47,472 nucleotides of DNA from an uncultured Porphyromonadaceae bacterium (GCA_902461565.1 CABPYL010000020.1:1-47472), one strand, 5' to 3'; numbered from the stretch's first letter, positions 24,534-34,143 are shown. Translations and numbers: made by a program. Notes: generated by a model not told the origin, from the sequence alone.

Positions 24534-27503
24534 TTAGAAGTCAATGTTTACACCGAATACATAGCTCTTGCAGTGGGGATATGTACCCCAGTCGATACCC
24601 TGGACGGCACCGCTGCTGCCCCACTGGTTAACTTCGGGGTCCATGCCGGAATATTTTGTCCATGTAAGCAGGTTGGAAGCGGTAAAGTAGGGCTGGATAC
24701 GTGTTACGCCAAGTTTCTTCATCCACTTGCCGCTGATGTCGTACGCCAGAGAGATGTCCTTTACACGCAGATAGCTGCCGTCCTCGACAAAGTATGTGGA
24801 GTTGCGCATGTTCCATCCGGCCTTGGGCATATCGGTAATCTGGCCGGGAATACGCCAGCGACGGAGTACCTCGGTGGTCTGGTTCTTGCCGTCGTACATG
24901 CCTTCGGTTTCCATACGCGAGGCATTGAAGATGTCGTTGCCGTAGGAGCCCTGAAGGAAGATGCTGAGGCTAAAACCTTTATAGCTGAAAGTATTGGTCA
25001 TACCGAAAGTGAAATCGGGGTTGGGATCGCCGATAAAGGTACGGTCGGAGGACGAGATGCGGCCGTCGTTATTGAGGTCTTCGTAAATCATAAGACCCGT
25101 TTCGGGATCGACGCCATTGGCGATATAGCCGTAGAATCCGCCGAGGGCACGGCCAGGTTCGTTGCGGACAACGGCCTCGTTTACGGTTTCGCTCGTAACG
25201 GCATCTAGGTAAACCTTCTGAAGCTCGAGGTTTGTGAGTTTGTTCTTGTTGAACGACATGTTGAGGTTGGTTGTCCAGGAGAACTCGCCGGTGAAGTTAC
25301 GGGAAGTGATGCTGAATTCGAAACCCTTGTTGGTCATTTCGCCTTCGTTACGCTGGATGGAGCTTGCAGCTGCCGAACCGGAAGGAAGCGATACCCACAT
25401 GAGCATATCGGTTGTTTTCTTATAGTACCAGTCGGCGCTGAATTCGATTCGGTTGTTGAGGACTGCGAAGTCTACGCCGACGCCCGTCTGTGTAGTGGTT
25501 TCCCAGGTGAGGTCGCGTGTACGCAGGTTGGCCTGGCTGAGTGTGGGAACTGCAGTTGCCTGACCGTCCTTGAACCATTCCACACGGTTGATGTTGTAAC
25601 GCTGCAGATATGCGTAATCGCCAACACCGTCCTGGTTACCGGTCTTACCCCAGCCTGCACGGAGTTTGAGGGCATAGATCCAGTCAACGTCCTTGAGCCA
25701 TTCCTCCTCGGAGAGACGCCATGCTGCGGAAACCGAGGGGAATGCTTTCCAGCGGTGGTCGGGATGGAGTTTGGAAGAACCGTCGTAGCGGATGTTGGCA
25801 GTAAAGAGGTACTTGGAGTCGTAGTTGTAGCTTACACGGCCGAAGTACGACATGATGCCCCATGTGGAACCAGCGGAGCCGGTACCTGTCCAGCTGATTT
25901 TATTTGCTGCGTTAAGAGTCTCGATCTTGCCGTTGCGGTAGTACTGACCGTTGATCCAGTTGTTGGAGTAGTTGGAATCTGTCCAGGAAGTACCTGCCAT
26001 AATATCGATGCTGTTCTTCTTTATCTTGAAGTTGTAGTTGGCAACATTATCCCATGTGAGAACGGTGTTCTGGTTGCGGCCATCGTAGCCTTCACCACCC
26101 TGCTCGCGTCCGCGTGTGGTAAGATAGGGATCAAGGAACGAGGTGCTCCATCCGTTACGGCGGTCAAGAGTGAACTTGCTGGAGAATGTGAGACCGTTGA
26201 TGATATCGAAGAAAAGTTCGCCGGAAGCGAGAAGACGGTTTTCGCGTGAACGGTTGCTCTGCTGACGAGCCTCGTTCTCAAGGGGGCTCTGCATGTTCAG
26301 ACCATAGAAATTGTTATAGTAACGGTCCGGATTTTCAGGATCCCAGATGGGGGCGTAGGTAGGGGTATTGATAACCGAGAGGATTACACCGCCGCGGTTA
26401 CCGACGGTACCCATAGCGCCACCACCGTTCGAAGAATAGTCGGAATAAACCACATTTGCCTTTGCAGTGAGCCATTTGCGGAGTTTGCCTTCCACATTGG
26501 CACGGAAGTTGTAGCGCTGGAAGAATGAAGAACGGAGGATACCGCGGTCGCGCTGATAGCCGCCGGACAGATAGTATTTGATTTTATCGGAGCTCTGCGA
26601 AACCGACAACTGGTAGTTCTGAGTATTACCGGTAGTATAAGTCTCGTCGAACCAGTCGGTCTGGTCGGTGAGTCCGTCGGGCAATTTGAGCAGGCCGATT
26701 TCATCCATAAGATCCTTATACTGCGCAACATTGAGCACATCTATTTTCTTTGCCACCCTTGTGAAACCGCCCTGGATGTTGAGCGAAATCTTTGCATCGG
26801 CATTGTTGCCCTGCTTGGTGGTGATGATTACAACGCCATTGGCACCACGCGAACCGTAGATTGCGGCCGAGGAGGCGTCCTTGAGAATCTGCATGCTTTC
26901 GATGTCGTTAGGCGAGAGGAAGTTCACGTTATCGACGGGAACGCCGTCCACAACATAGAGCGGTTCATTGGAACCGTTAAAAGAAGTGGTACCGCGCACG
27001 CGCACAGTCATGCCTGCGCCCGGGGCGCCGTTGGGCTGCTGAACAGCGACACCTGCGGCTTTGCCCTGAATGGCCTGTGCAGCAGATACGATAGGACGGT
27101 TTGCGAGTGCTTTTTCGTCGATAGTGGAAACGGCTGTGGTAAGGTCTTTGCGCTTTACGGCACCATAACCGATAACTACAACTTCGTCGAGGTTCATGTT
27201 GTCCTCCTGCATAGTTATACGCATGGATGCAGAAGCCTTGTACTCACATGTTACGTATCCTACATAGGAGAATACGAGAGTCGAGCCCTGGGGGGCGTTA
27301 AGTTTGAAATTACCGTCCACATCGGTAGTGGTACCGAATCCTGTACGGTCTTTTACAGTGACGCTAACGCCGATAAGGGGCTCACCGGTTCCGTCGATAA
27401 CAGTACCTCTCACGGCAATGTCCGCGGCACTCGCCGGGAAATTGCATAGGAGTAACATAATCGCACACAGAACCGAAGTCAGAAAATTGAACTTGGTTTT
27501 CAT
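24534..27503 (-). CDS. SusC/RagA TonB-linked outer membrane transporter of PUL1
   Basis: This 989-aa protein has a signal peptide (about 1-27), an N-terminal carboxypeptidase-regulatory-like domain (about 29-105), a TonB-box-like segment DEVVVIGYG (106-114), a plug domain (about 115-225, with DASSAAIYGSRGANGVV) and a 22-strand barrel ending in Phe. It imports oligosaccharides bound by SusD using TonB energy. No N-terminal anti-sigma interaction (STN) domain is seen, consistent with control by a one-component membrane regulator rather than by ECF sigma/anti-sigma. It opens the PUL1 operon. Confidence 0.96.
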   Translation of the reverse strand: MKTKFNFLTSVLCAIMLLLCNFPASAADIAVRGTVIDGTGEPLIGVSVTVKDRTGFGTTTDVDGNFKLNAPQGSTLVFSYVGYVTCEYKASASMRITMQEDNMNLDEVVVIGYGAVKRKDLTTAVSTIDEKALANRPIVSAAQAIQGKAAGVAVQQPNGAPGAGMTVRVRGTTSFNGSNEPLYVVDGVPVDNVNFLSPNDIESMQILKDASSAAIYGSRGANGVVIITTKQGNNADAKISLNIQGGFTRVAKKIDVLNVAQYKDLMDEIGLLKLPDGLTDQTDWFDETYTTGNTQNYQLSVSQSSDKIKYYLSGGYQRDRGILRSSFFQRYNFRANVEGKLRKWLTAKANVVYSDYSSNGGGAMGTVGNRGGVILSVINTPTYAPIWDPENPDRYYNNFYGLNMQSPLENEARQQSNRSRENRLLASGELFFDIINGLTFSSKFTLDRRNGWSTSFLDPYLTTRGREQGGEGYDGRNQNTVLTWDNVANYNFKIKKNSIDIMAGTSWTDSNYSNNWINGQYYRNGKIETLNAANKISWTGTGSAGSTWGIMSYFGRVSYNYDSKYLFTANIRYDGSSKLHPDHRWKAFPSVSAAWRLSEEEWLKDVDWIYALKLRAGWGKTGNQDGVGDYAYLQRYNINRVEWFKDGQATAVPTLSQANLRTRDLTWETTTQTGVGVDFAVLNNRIEFSADWYYKKTTDMLMWVSLPSGSAAASSIQRNEGEMTNKGFEFSITSRNFTGEFSWTTNLNMSFNKNKLTNLELQKVYLDAVTSETVNEAVVRNEPGRALGGFYGYIANGVDPETGLMIYEDLNNDGRISSSDRTFIGDPNPDFTFGMTNTFSYKGFSLSIFLQGSYGNDIFNASRMETEGMYDGKNQTTEVLRRWRIPGQITDMPKAGWNMRNSTYFVEDGSYLRVKDISLAYDISGKWMKKLGVTRIQPYFTASNLLTWTKYSGMDPEVNQWGSSGAVQGIDWGTYPHCKSYVFGVNIDF

Positions 27504-27587
27504 TTAGGATTGATTAAATGGTATTAAAAATGTTAGTTCGTCTTTCAGTATTATTAAGGAATAAGAGAGGGTGCATGTATGCGATTA

Positions 27588-27595
27588 CAAAATTA
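27588..27595 (-). promoter_or_regulatory. -7 box upstream of PUL1 susC
   Basis: TAATTTTG matches TAnnTTTG and would give a leader of about 79 nt before the SusC ATG. No -33 TTTG is present, as expected for an activator-dependent promoter. The 241-nt gap 27504-27744 holds no gene. Confidence 0.45.
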
Positions 27596-27744
27596 AACAA
27601 TTATTCAGGTGCTTTTAGATACAGGAAAACGCAAAGTAAACGGACAGAGACACACAAAACATTAATACTTAGCACATTGCACAAGACAGCCAAGTAATAA
27701 AAAGTAAACCGGAATTAGCTCGGAAAGGTCTTTAGCCTTCGTTG

Positions 27745-29460
27745 TCAGGGCATATCGGCAGCCTTGCCGAGCGTGCGCACGGCTTCGGCAAAATCTTTCT
27801 TCGGAACAAGGGCGCGGGTGCGCACTTTGAAACGGTTGTTGTAAACCGTCTGCGGCGAGCAATGCAGGAATTCGGCAATCTTGATGCTGTCGGTAATACC
27901 CAATCGCACCAGCGCATAAATGCGCAGGTCGGTGTTGAGCAATTCTCCCTCTTTCGGAGTAATACGTTTGTCGGGCTGAAGGAGGGAATTGAAATCGTTG
28001 ATAAAATCGGGATAAATGTGCAGGAAAATGGAATCGAACGAACGGTAGAAGTCTTTCAGTTCGTCGCGCATCATGTCAGTACAATCGGTTTCGTCGAGAA
28101 TCTCTTTATATTTGCGAGAGACCGCCTTCACATGGATTGAGCTTCTGAACTCCTCCAGCTTGCGGATATAGTTCGAACAGATTGTGAATATGTATCCTAT
28201 ATATTCTTCCTTTACATAGTTGGCCTCGTTAAGGTCCTCGTTTTTCTGCTGCAGGTCGGTGTTAAGCTTCTTAAGCTGCCCGTTTACCTCGTTAAGCTGC
28301 GCATGAGCCTGCGACAGTTCCACCACATCGGCATTAAGTTTTTTGTTCGCCTTATCTAAATTATCGCTTTGGCGGCGCAAACGGCGGTTCTGTACAATAA
28401 TAATCACGATAGCCGATATCAGCACAGCCGCGAGGATACACACAGCTACAAGTGCGGAATCGGAGCGGCGTTTTTCCTGCATGATGCGTTCGTTGAAAGC
28501 CTTGTTCACATCGTCGAGCAGCTTATTGATACCGATTGCCCGTACGCGGTTAGGGAACGAAATAGCCTTGTTCAGGCAATAGTTCACATATCGGTAGGCC
28601 CGGTAAATGTCGCCTTCACCATTATCGAAAAGCAACTGCGCGAGTTCGTCCAGAGAAGCGATGTCGGCATTGGAAATATTTACATCGGCAATCGCCGACA
28701 TTGTAAGATACTTCATGCAACGCTTCATATCACCTTCGTTACGGCACAGACGCGCAAGGGCATAGGCATCTTTGGCATTCTGCCGCGTATTTAAACCGGC
28801 ATCGGCGATATGCTTTTCCATTTCACCTATCAGCCCGGGGTCTTTCTTATCGGTTCCTATCACATCCCAACACCGGTACCAGTAGTACTCGGGATGCTCC
28901 GGATATATCACACCCATAATCGAGTCCTTGTACTCGCGTTCGCGTATATAATAATCGTTAGTTGTTCCTCCGGCATAATTACCCTGATGGCTCAGGAGGA
29001 ATATCATCTGTCCGTAATATTCTACAAGCAAATCGGTGGACAGTTTGCGAGAATCTATCCCGGCCATAAGTTCGGCAGCCTCGTGAAGCATGCCGGTTCC
29101 GGTAAGAAGCTCGGATTTATCGATAATACTCTGTATCTCCCAGTCGGTATTGCCGCTGCGGTGCGCCAGTTCAAGCCTTTGATCGGCATACTTCATAGCC
29201 GAATCGGAATCATATACCGAATACTCGCCAAAAAGCAACGAGGCCGCAAGATACTGGTCGTTTACAGATGTCGTTCTGCCGATACGATGGCGCAGGTCGG
29301 ATATGCGTATCTGTTTCTGACGGTCGATATCGGCAGTATGGTTCAGAAGCGAATCGAGACGCACAAGATCGGCCGAATCTTCACTGTTATCTGTCGAACA
29401 AGACGTGCCCAGCAGAGAAGCAAACAACAATAGCGCTACCAGATACAGCAGTTTTTTCAT
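27745..29460 (-). CDS. Membrane-spanning DUF6377/LuxR-like PUL regulator
   Basis: This 571-aa protein has an N-terminal signal with lipobox Cys21 (LLGTSC). A helical TPR-like sensor region, probably periplasmic, follows (about 30-330), then one membrane helix (about 335-357), a long coiled coil (about 360-410) and a cytoplasmic part. The latter ends in a LuxR-like helix-turn-helix (about 500-556, with IAEFLHCSPQTVYNNRFKVR). This architecture fits the DUF6377 regulators found beside SusCD loci. It should sense a periplasmic oligosaccharide and activate the downstream susC promoter. It begins 17 nt after the esterase stop and lies 241 nt upstream of susC on the same strand. Confidence 0.85.
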   Translation of the reverse strand: MKKLLYLVALLLFASLLGTSCSTDNSEDSADLVRLDSLLNHTADIDRQKQIRISDLRHRIGRTTSVNDQYLAASLLFGEYSVYDSDSAMKYADQRLELAHRSGNTDWEIQSIIDKSELLTGTGMLHEAAELMAGIDSRKLSTDLLVEYYGQMIFLLSHQGNYAGGTTNDYYIREREYKDSIMGVIYPEHPEYYWYRCWDVIGTDKKDPGLIGEMEKHIADAGLNTRQNAKDAYALARLCRNEGDMKRCMKYLTMSAIADVNISNADIASLDELAQLLFDNGEGDIYRAYRYVNYCLNKAISFPNRVRAIGINKLLDDVNKAFNERIMQEKRRSDSALVAVCILAAVLISAIVIIIVQNRRLRRQSDNLDKANKKLNADVVELSQAHAQLNEVNGQLKKLNTDLQQKNEDLNEANYVKEEYIGYIFTICSNYIRKLEEFRSSIHVKAVSRKYKEILDETDCTDMMRDELKDFYRSFDSIFLHIYPDFINDFNSLLQPDKRITPKEGELLNTDLRIYALVRLGITDSIKIAEFLHCSPQTVYNNRFKVRTRALVPKKDFAEAVRTLGKAADMP

Positions 29461-29477
29461 AACGGCCGAATTATTTT

Positions 29478-30284
29478 TCAGCGTGTCGTGCAGATACGGT
29501 CTACCTGCTTGCGCAGAATGTGATGAGCGGGCTGTGCCATATCGCCGTGGTTATAGCCGTCAAGCTTATAAAGCTGTGTATCGGGATGTCCGGTGAGTTT
29601 CATCATGCGCCACATATACGCATTCTCCTCGTAACGCCCGTACAGTTCCTGCTCGGCATCGCCGGTAATCATTATGAACGGAGGAGCATCCTTGCGCACA
29701 TGAAAAAGCGGGGCGTATTCGTCTACCGTGGCCCGGAGCGCAGGAATACCCTCCAGATCGCGCTTGGCAAAATGCGTAATCATCTGACCGCTGTATGGAA
29801 TCAGCGCCGCAATCGAATCGGCTTCCACACCATATCGTCTGAGCCATTTGCGGTCAAGACCTATCATGGATGTGAGGTATCCGCCGGCGGAGTGCCCGGA
29901 GACAAAAATCCTCTGTTGGGAACCGCCAAGTTTTTCGGCATTCGCAAAGGCCCATGCCACGGCACGTGCAGCATCGTCAATACACGAATCTATCGGCACA
30001 TGGGGCATTAGACGGTAGTTTGGCGCCACTACAATATATCCGGCCTCGCGCAACTGACGCGGGACCGACTTATTGCCACCGGTGAGTCCTCCTCCGTGAA
30101 ACCAGACGACAACAGGTGCGTTTTTTGCATTATCCGGCACATAAACATCAAGTTTACAGCGTTCAAGAGCATATTTATCCTGTCCGTCGTAGTATAGAAC
30201 ATCTTTTTGTATATCCCGTGGTGCACTAAAGGCGGCAAAACATATAACGGCCGCAGCAAATATAGTGATTAGACGTTGGTTCAT
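29478..30284 (-). CDS. Secreted alpha/beta-hydrolase esterase
   Basis: This 268-aa hydrolase has a short signal peptide (about 1-21) and the hormone-sensitive-lipase-like motif HGGG (63-66, oxyanion hole). Its probable triad is Ser132 (GHSAG), Asp209 (ITGDAE) and His246 (DGYNHGD). It resembles carbohydrate-associated carboxylesterases of the BD-FAE or acetyl-esterase kind. It forms a two-gene unit with the DUF6377 regulator, so it is likely linked to PUL1 function or to producing the inducer. The acyl group is not known. Confidence 0.85.
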   Translation of the reverse strand: MNQRLITIFAAAVICFAAFSAPRDIQKDVLYYDGQDKYALERCKLDVYVPDNAKNAPVVVWFHGGGLTGGNKSVPRQLREAGYIVVAPNYRLMPHVPIDSCIDDAARAVAWAFANAEKLGGSQQRIFVSGHSAGGYLTSMIGLDRKWLRRYGVEADSIAALIPYSGQMITHFAKRDLEGIPALRATVDEYAPLFHVRKDAPPFIMITGDAEQELYGRYEENAYMWRMMKLTGHPDTQLYKLDGYNHGDMAQPAHHILRKQVDRICTTR

Positions 30285-30306
30285 GGCAATTAGTATTTTT
30301 CAGATG

Positions 30307-30314
30307 CAAAGATA
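30307..30314 (-). promoter_or_regulatory. -7 box of the esterase-regulator unit
   Basis: TATCTTTG on the minus strand fits TAnnTTTG and would start transcription about 17 nt before the esterase ATG. A 9-bp inverted repeat (30333-30341 and 30367-30375, CCATATCGC/GCGATATGG) lies directly upstream. No gene is seen in the rest of 30285-30544. Confidence 0.55.
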
Positions 30315-30332
30315 GCCATTTTTCCTTAAATA

Positions 30333-30375
30333 CCATATCGCTGAGCGAAAATGCCACATCAAAATGGCGATATGG
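30333..30375. promoter_or_regulatory. Operator-like inverted repeat
   Basis: CCATATCGC and its exact complement are separated by 25 bp. The proximal arm begins 19 bp upstream of the -7 box of the esterase-regulator unit, about where RNA polymerase and an activator or repressor would touch. It may be the site for the DUF6377 regulator acting on its own gene. No copy was found upstream of PUL1 susC. Confidence 0.4.
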
Positions 30376-30483
30376 CAGAGAACAAACGTGAGACAATCAA
30401 CGTTTTAATGGAAACGGTTTTCCGGATTTAAAAGATATATTTAATAACAAATCTCCCAAATAATAAATTAAAAGTATATTACC

Positions 30484-30519
30484 AAAGGAGGCTGCGCCAA
30501 TTCTGACACAGCCTCCTTT
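30484..30519 (-). terminator. Terminator of PUL2
   Basis: A perfect 11-bp stem (AAAGGAGGCTG and its complement) with a 14-nt loop lies 25 nt after the GH3 stop. AT-rich DNA follows on the minus strand. It separates PUL2 from the esterase-regulator unit of PUL1. Confidence 0.7.
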
Positions 30520-30544
30520 CCAATTATATATAAGAGCAGAAAGA

Positions 30545-32893
30545 TTAATTGCGGACGAGTATGTTGATAGGCTCCTGAAGTTTGAGGATATCGTTCGTCT
30601 TACGCAATGAAGCGGCGACGTCCACATTCAGTCTGGCCTTGATGTCGCGCGACGACGCTCCGATAAGGAAATTGTATTTGCCTTCGTCGACTACCCACGA
30701 CGATGTGGCCTCGTCAAACGATGCCAGGTCGTCGGCCTTTACGGTCATCGTTACTGTCGCAGTCTCACCGGGCTTGAGTTCGGCGGTTTTGGCGAAACCT
30801 TTAAGTTCCTTTTCGGGCTTGTTGACTTTGCGGCTGTCCGGAGCAGCGGCATAGAGCTGAACCACTTCTTTGCCGGGAGCACTGCCGGTATTGGTAACAT
30901 CCACACTTACGGTGTACACTCCATTATCAGCGGTTACCGAAGGATTGGAATAGCCGAAGGTGGTGTACGACAGTCCGTAACCGAAGGGATACGATACCGA
31001 CTTGTTGAAACTGTCGAAGTAGCGATAGCCAACATAGATATCTTCCTCGTAGTTTGTGAAATCCACATCCTTGATTTCGTGCTTTTTGATTGCCTTCTTG
31101 GTGAAGTCGGTAATCTTTGTATCGAAATTGATGGGGAAGTTGGCAGTAGAGGCATGGTCGATGTATTTCACGGGGAACGTCATTGTGAGTTTGCCGCTGG
31201 GATATGCCTTGCCGCTAAGTACATCGGCGACACTGTTGCCGCCTTCCTGGCCGCTCTGCCATGCGCACAGGATAGCGTCGGGCTGCCCCTTCCACGAAGC
31301 CGTTTCCACAGCACCGCCAACATTGAGCACTACTACTGCCCTCTTTCCGGCGGCATGGAATGCCTTGCATACGTCGCGAATCAATTTAAGATTGGCATCT
31401 GTAAGGTCGAAGTTGGCCGATTCACGGTCGCGGAATTCGCCGGAGCCTCGGCCCACCGTTATAAGCGCGAGATCTGTTTCACCGGCAAGTTCGGCAAGCC
31501 GTGAAGCCTCGAAAGTCATTTCTTCGGGAAGTACAATAGGCATAAAAGCTGCCATTTTATCATCTTCCTTCGGTTTCAGACGTTCATGCTCGGCAGCGAG
31601 ATGGGCGTTATATTCCTCATGTAATTTGCTGTCGGTCTTATAACCTGCGTTATGTAGGCCATCAAGCAGCGACACGGTGTATGCGCGGTTCACGTTGCCC
31701 GAACCGGTACCACCGGGAATATACTCGTAGGATGTGCAGCCGAACAGAGCGATTTTTCTGATGTTGCCATCCAGAGGAAGCGTGGCATTGTCGTTTTTCA
31801 GAAGCACCATACCTTCCGCAGCGCTGCGGCGAGTGAGGGCGGCATGAGCCGCCAGGTCGGGCTTGTTGGAATACTTGTACCCTTTGAAACGCGGAGTACG
31901 TACAATCAGTTCAAGCACACGCCGCACATTGCGGTCGAGCACAGCCTCGTCGAGAGTACTGTCGGCAACAGCAGCAATGATATCCTGATACTGCTTTTCA
32001 TAGCCCGGCTGCAACATATCGTTTCCGGCAATCATCTGAGCGGGAGCGTCGGAGCCGCCGAACCAGTCTGTCATGACAAGATTGCCGTAGCCCCATTCGT
32101 CGCGCAAAAGCGTTGTAAGCAGTTCGGTATTTTCAGAGGCATAGGTACCGTTGATGTAGTTGTACGACGACATCACCGTCCACGGGTCAGCCTCCTTTAC
32201 AACGGTTTCGAAACCTTTCAGATAAATCTCGCGCAAAGCGCGTGGAGATACCTGAGCGTCGTTTGCCATACGGTTCGTTTCCTGGTTGTTCACTGCAAAA
32301 TGCTTCACCGACGTACCCACACCGTTGCTCTGAACGCCGTTTACATAAGCGGCTGCAATTTTGCCACTCACAAGAGGATCTTCGGAATAGTATTCGAAGT
32401 TACGTCCGCACAGAGGATTGCGGTGAATATTCAGAGCCGGTGCAAGAAGGACATCGGTACCATATTCAAGTACCTCGTTACCTATTGCTTTGCCTACTTC
32501 TTCTACCAGTTCCGTATTCCATGTGGATGCCAACAGGGTACCGATCGGGAAATGGGTGCAATAGTATGTCGCCGTATCACCCTCGCGTGTGGGGTTTATG
32601 CGCAGCCCAGCAGGGCCGTCGGCGAGCACAATTGCAGGAATGCCGAGGCGCGGAATAGGGAAGGTTGTGCCAGCCGCACCAGGAACAATGCTTCGGGTTT
32701 CGCCAACCACGGCGCTGTCGCCGTTCTGCAAACCGTCCATTCCGGTACCTATCAGCAGGCGGGTCTTTTCCTCAAGGGTCATCGCGGCAATCACATCGTC
32801 AATGGAATCCTTGCCCAACTGAGGTGCCTTGGGAGAACAGCTGCCAAGGATAGCGGCTGTTCCCAAACCGATTATAACTAACGACTTCTTCAT
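30545..32893 (-). CDS. GH3 beta-glycosidase lipoprotein of PUL2
   Basis: This 782-aa GH3 enzyme has a lipobox Cys19 (LGSC), KHF at 197-199, nucleophile Asp276 in VMTDWFGG, the alpha/beta sandwich with an inserted charged segment (about 425-460), and a C-terminal fibronectin-III-like domain. Lipidation contrasts with the periplasmic-type GH3 of PUL1. It is the only glycosidase of this operon, so it probably removes terminal beta-glucose or beta-xylose from deacylated oligosaccharides or glycosides; the sugar is not decidable from sequence. Its ATG overlaps the upstream esterase stop as ATGA, implying coupled translation. Confidence 0.92.
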   Translation of the reverse strand: MKKSLVIIGLGTAAILGSCSPKAPQLGKDSIDDVIAAMTLEEKTRLLIGTGMDGLQNGDSAVVGETRSIVPGAAGTTFPIPRLGIPAIVLADGPAGLRINPTREGDTATYYCTHFPIGTLLASTWNTELVEEVGKAIGNEVLEYGTDVLLAPALNIHRNPLCGRNFEYYSEDPLVSGKIAAAYVNGVQSNGVGTSVKHFAVNNQETNRMANDAQVSPRALREIYLKGFETVVKEADPWTVMSSYNYINGTYASENTELLTTLLRDEWGYGNLVMTDWFGGSDAPAQMIAGNDMLQPGYEKQYQDIIAAVADSTLDEAVLDRNVRRVLELIVRTPRFKGYKYSNKPDLAAHAALTRRSAAEGMVLLKNDNATLPLDGNIRKIALFGCTSYEYIPGGTGSGNVNRAYTVSLLDGLHNAGYKTDSKLHEEYNAHLAAEHERLKPKEDDKMAAFMPIVLPEEMTFEASRLAELAGETDLALITVGRGSGEFRDRESANFDLTDANLKLIRDVCKAFHAAGKRAVVVLNVGGAVETASWKGQPDAILCAWQSGQEGGNSVADVLSGKAYPSGKLTMTFPVKYIDHASTANFPINFDTKITDFTKKAIKKHEIKDVDFTNYEEDIYVGYRYFDSFNKSVSYPFGYGLSYTTFGYSNPSVTADNGVYTVSVDVTNTGSAPGKEVVQLYAAAPDSRKVNKPEKELKGFAKTAELKPGETATVTMTVKADDLASFDEATSSWVVDEGKYNFLIGASSRDIKARLNVDVAASLRKTNDILKLQEPINILVRN

Positions 32894-34107
32894 CTTGCTG
32901 CTACGTCAGTTGATTTTTTGAAAAGCTGTGGAGCGAATTCAGTAAGATAGATTCGCCAGTTTTTCCAGATATGTCCTTCGCCTGTCTCATAATACTTGTA
33001 GGGATAGCCTTTGCTGTCGAGCAACTTGCGGTAGTCGCTGTTTGCCTGATAGAGGAAATCCTTGTCGCCGATTGCAATCCAGTAGAGTGCGGGCTTCTTT
33101 GCGAACTGCACGGCGAGCTTTCCTTCGATATCCTGATATATAGGGGATGTAACCTCGCCGGAAGGCATTATAGCAGCCGAGAACAGACCGACGTAGTCGA
33201 ACATATCCGGATACTGTTTTGATATGTGCATGGAGTGGAAACCACCCATCGAAAGACCGGCGATAGCGCGGTTTTTCTTATTGGACTTTGTACGGTAGTT
33301 CTTGTCGATGAACTTCACCACCTCGGGGAAGTATGTCTCGAATGTACCTTCCATCGTCTTAGGGAGCTGCATGGAGGGCGCGGCGAAACCGAGCGACGAT
33401 TCACCGGGAGCTGCCTCGAGGGCGGCGTTGCCGTTGGTCATCACAACAATCATAGGTTCGGCCTTGCCCTGAGCGATAAGGTTGTCCATAATCTGAGCCG
33501 TGCGTCCGAGTTCGCTCCATGCGTTCTCGTCGCCGCCCATACCATGAAGGAGATAGAACACGGGGTAGCGTTTGCCGCTGTTCTCGTACCCGGCCGGAGT
33601 GTAAACGGTGAGCCGACGATCCATCCCGAGGCCGTCGCTATGGTACCATACTTTGGACACGGTTCCGTGGGGAACCTTATTTACCGCATAAAGGTCGGCG
33701 CGATCGCCACCGATAAGGAAAACATTGGTTACAGAAGCTACATCGCGGAGCTGATATACGTTGCTGGGGTCGGTAATTTTGAGACCGTCCACAAGGAAAG
33801 TATAGCTATACAATTCGGGGGCAAGAGATTCGGGAGTGGTATATTCCCAAACGCCATCCTTGCCTTCCTTGAGGTCGGCCACACCCGGGCCGTCAAACTT
33901 ACCGAAAGGTGTGTCGATAGCCTGTGTCGGGAGGAAATCACCTGTTACCTGTACCGTAACGGCTTTGGGAGCGCGAAGGCGGAAGGTTACTGTGTTGTTG
34001 TCGTTCACCTGGGGGGATACAATCTGCGAACCACCCCACAGTGCCTGCTGTGCGAATGCCGATGCTGCCGCAAGCGCCACTGCAGACAGGAAGATTATTC
34101 TTTTCAT
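32890..34107 (-). CDS. CE1-like esterase with N-terminal Ig-like (E-set) domain
   Basis: This 405-aa secreted protein has a signal peptide (about 1-19). An N-terminal CBM48-like E-set domain follows (about 25-135, starting TVTFRLRAPKAVTVQVTGDF). The C-terminal esterase-D fold carries Ser286 (GLSMGG), Asp350 (IGDKD) and His379 (GEGHIWKNW). This two-domain layout is that of feruloyl and acetyl-xylan esterases of gut Bacteroidetes and rumen bacteria. It follows another CE1-like esterase by 36 nt and overlaps the GH3 gene by 4 nt. Confidence 0.9.
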   Translation of the reverse strand: MKRIIFLSAVALAAASAFAQQALWGGSQIVSPQVNDNNTVTFRLRAPKAVTVQVTGDFLPTQAIDTPFGKFDGPGVADLKEGKDGVWEYTTPESLAPELYSYTFLVDGLKITDPSNVYQLRDVASVTNVFLIGGDRADLYAVNKVPHGTVSKVWYHSDGLGMDRRLTVYTPAGYENSGKRYPVFYLLHGMGGDENAWSELGRTAQIMDNLIAQGKAEPMIVVMTNGNAALEAAPGESSLGFAAPSMQLPKTMEGTFETYFPEVVKFIDKNYRTKSNKKNRAIAGLSMGGFHSMHISKQYPDMFDYVGLFSAAIMPSGEVTSPIYQDIEGKLAVQFAKKPALYWIAIGDKDFLYQANSDYRKLLDSKGYPYKYYETGEGHIWKNWRIYLTEFAPQLFKKSTDVAAR

Positions 34108-34143
34108 TACTATATGATTTATTGATTAAGGTTTATCAAAATA

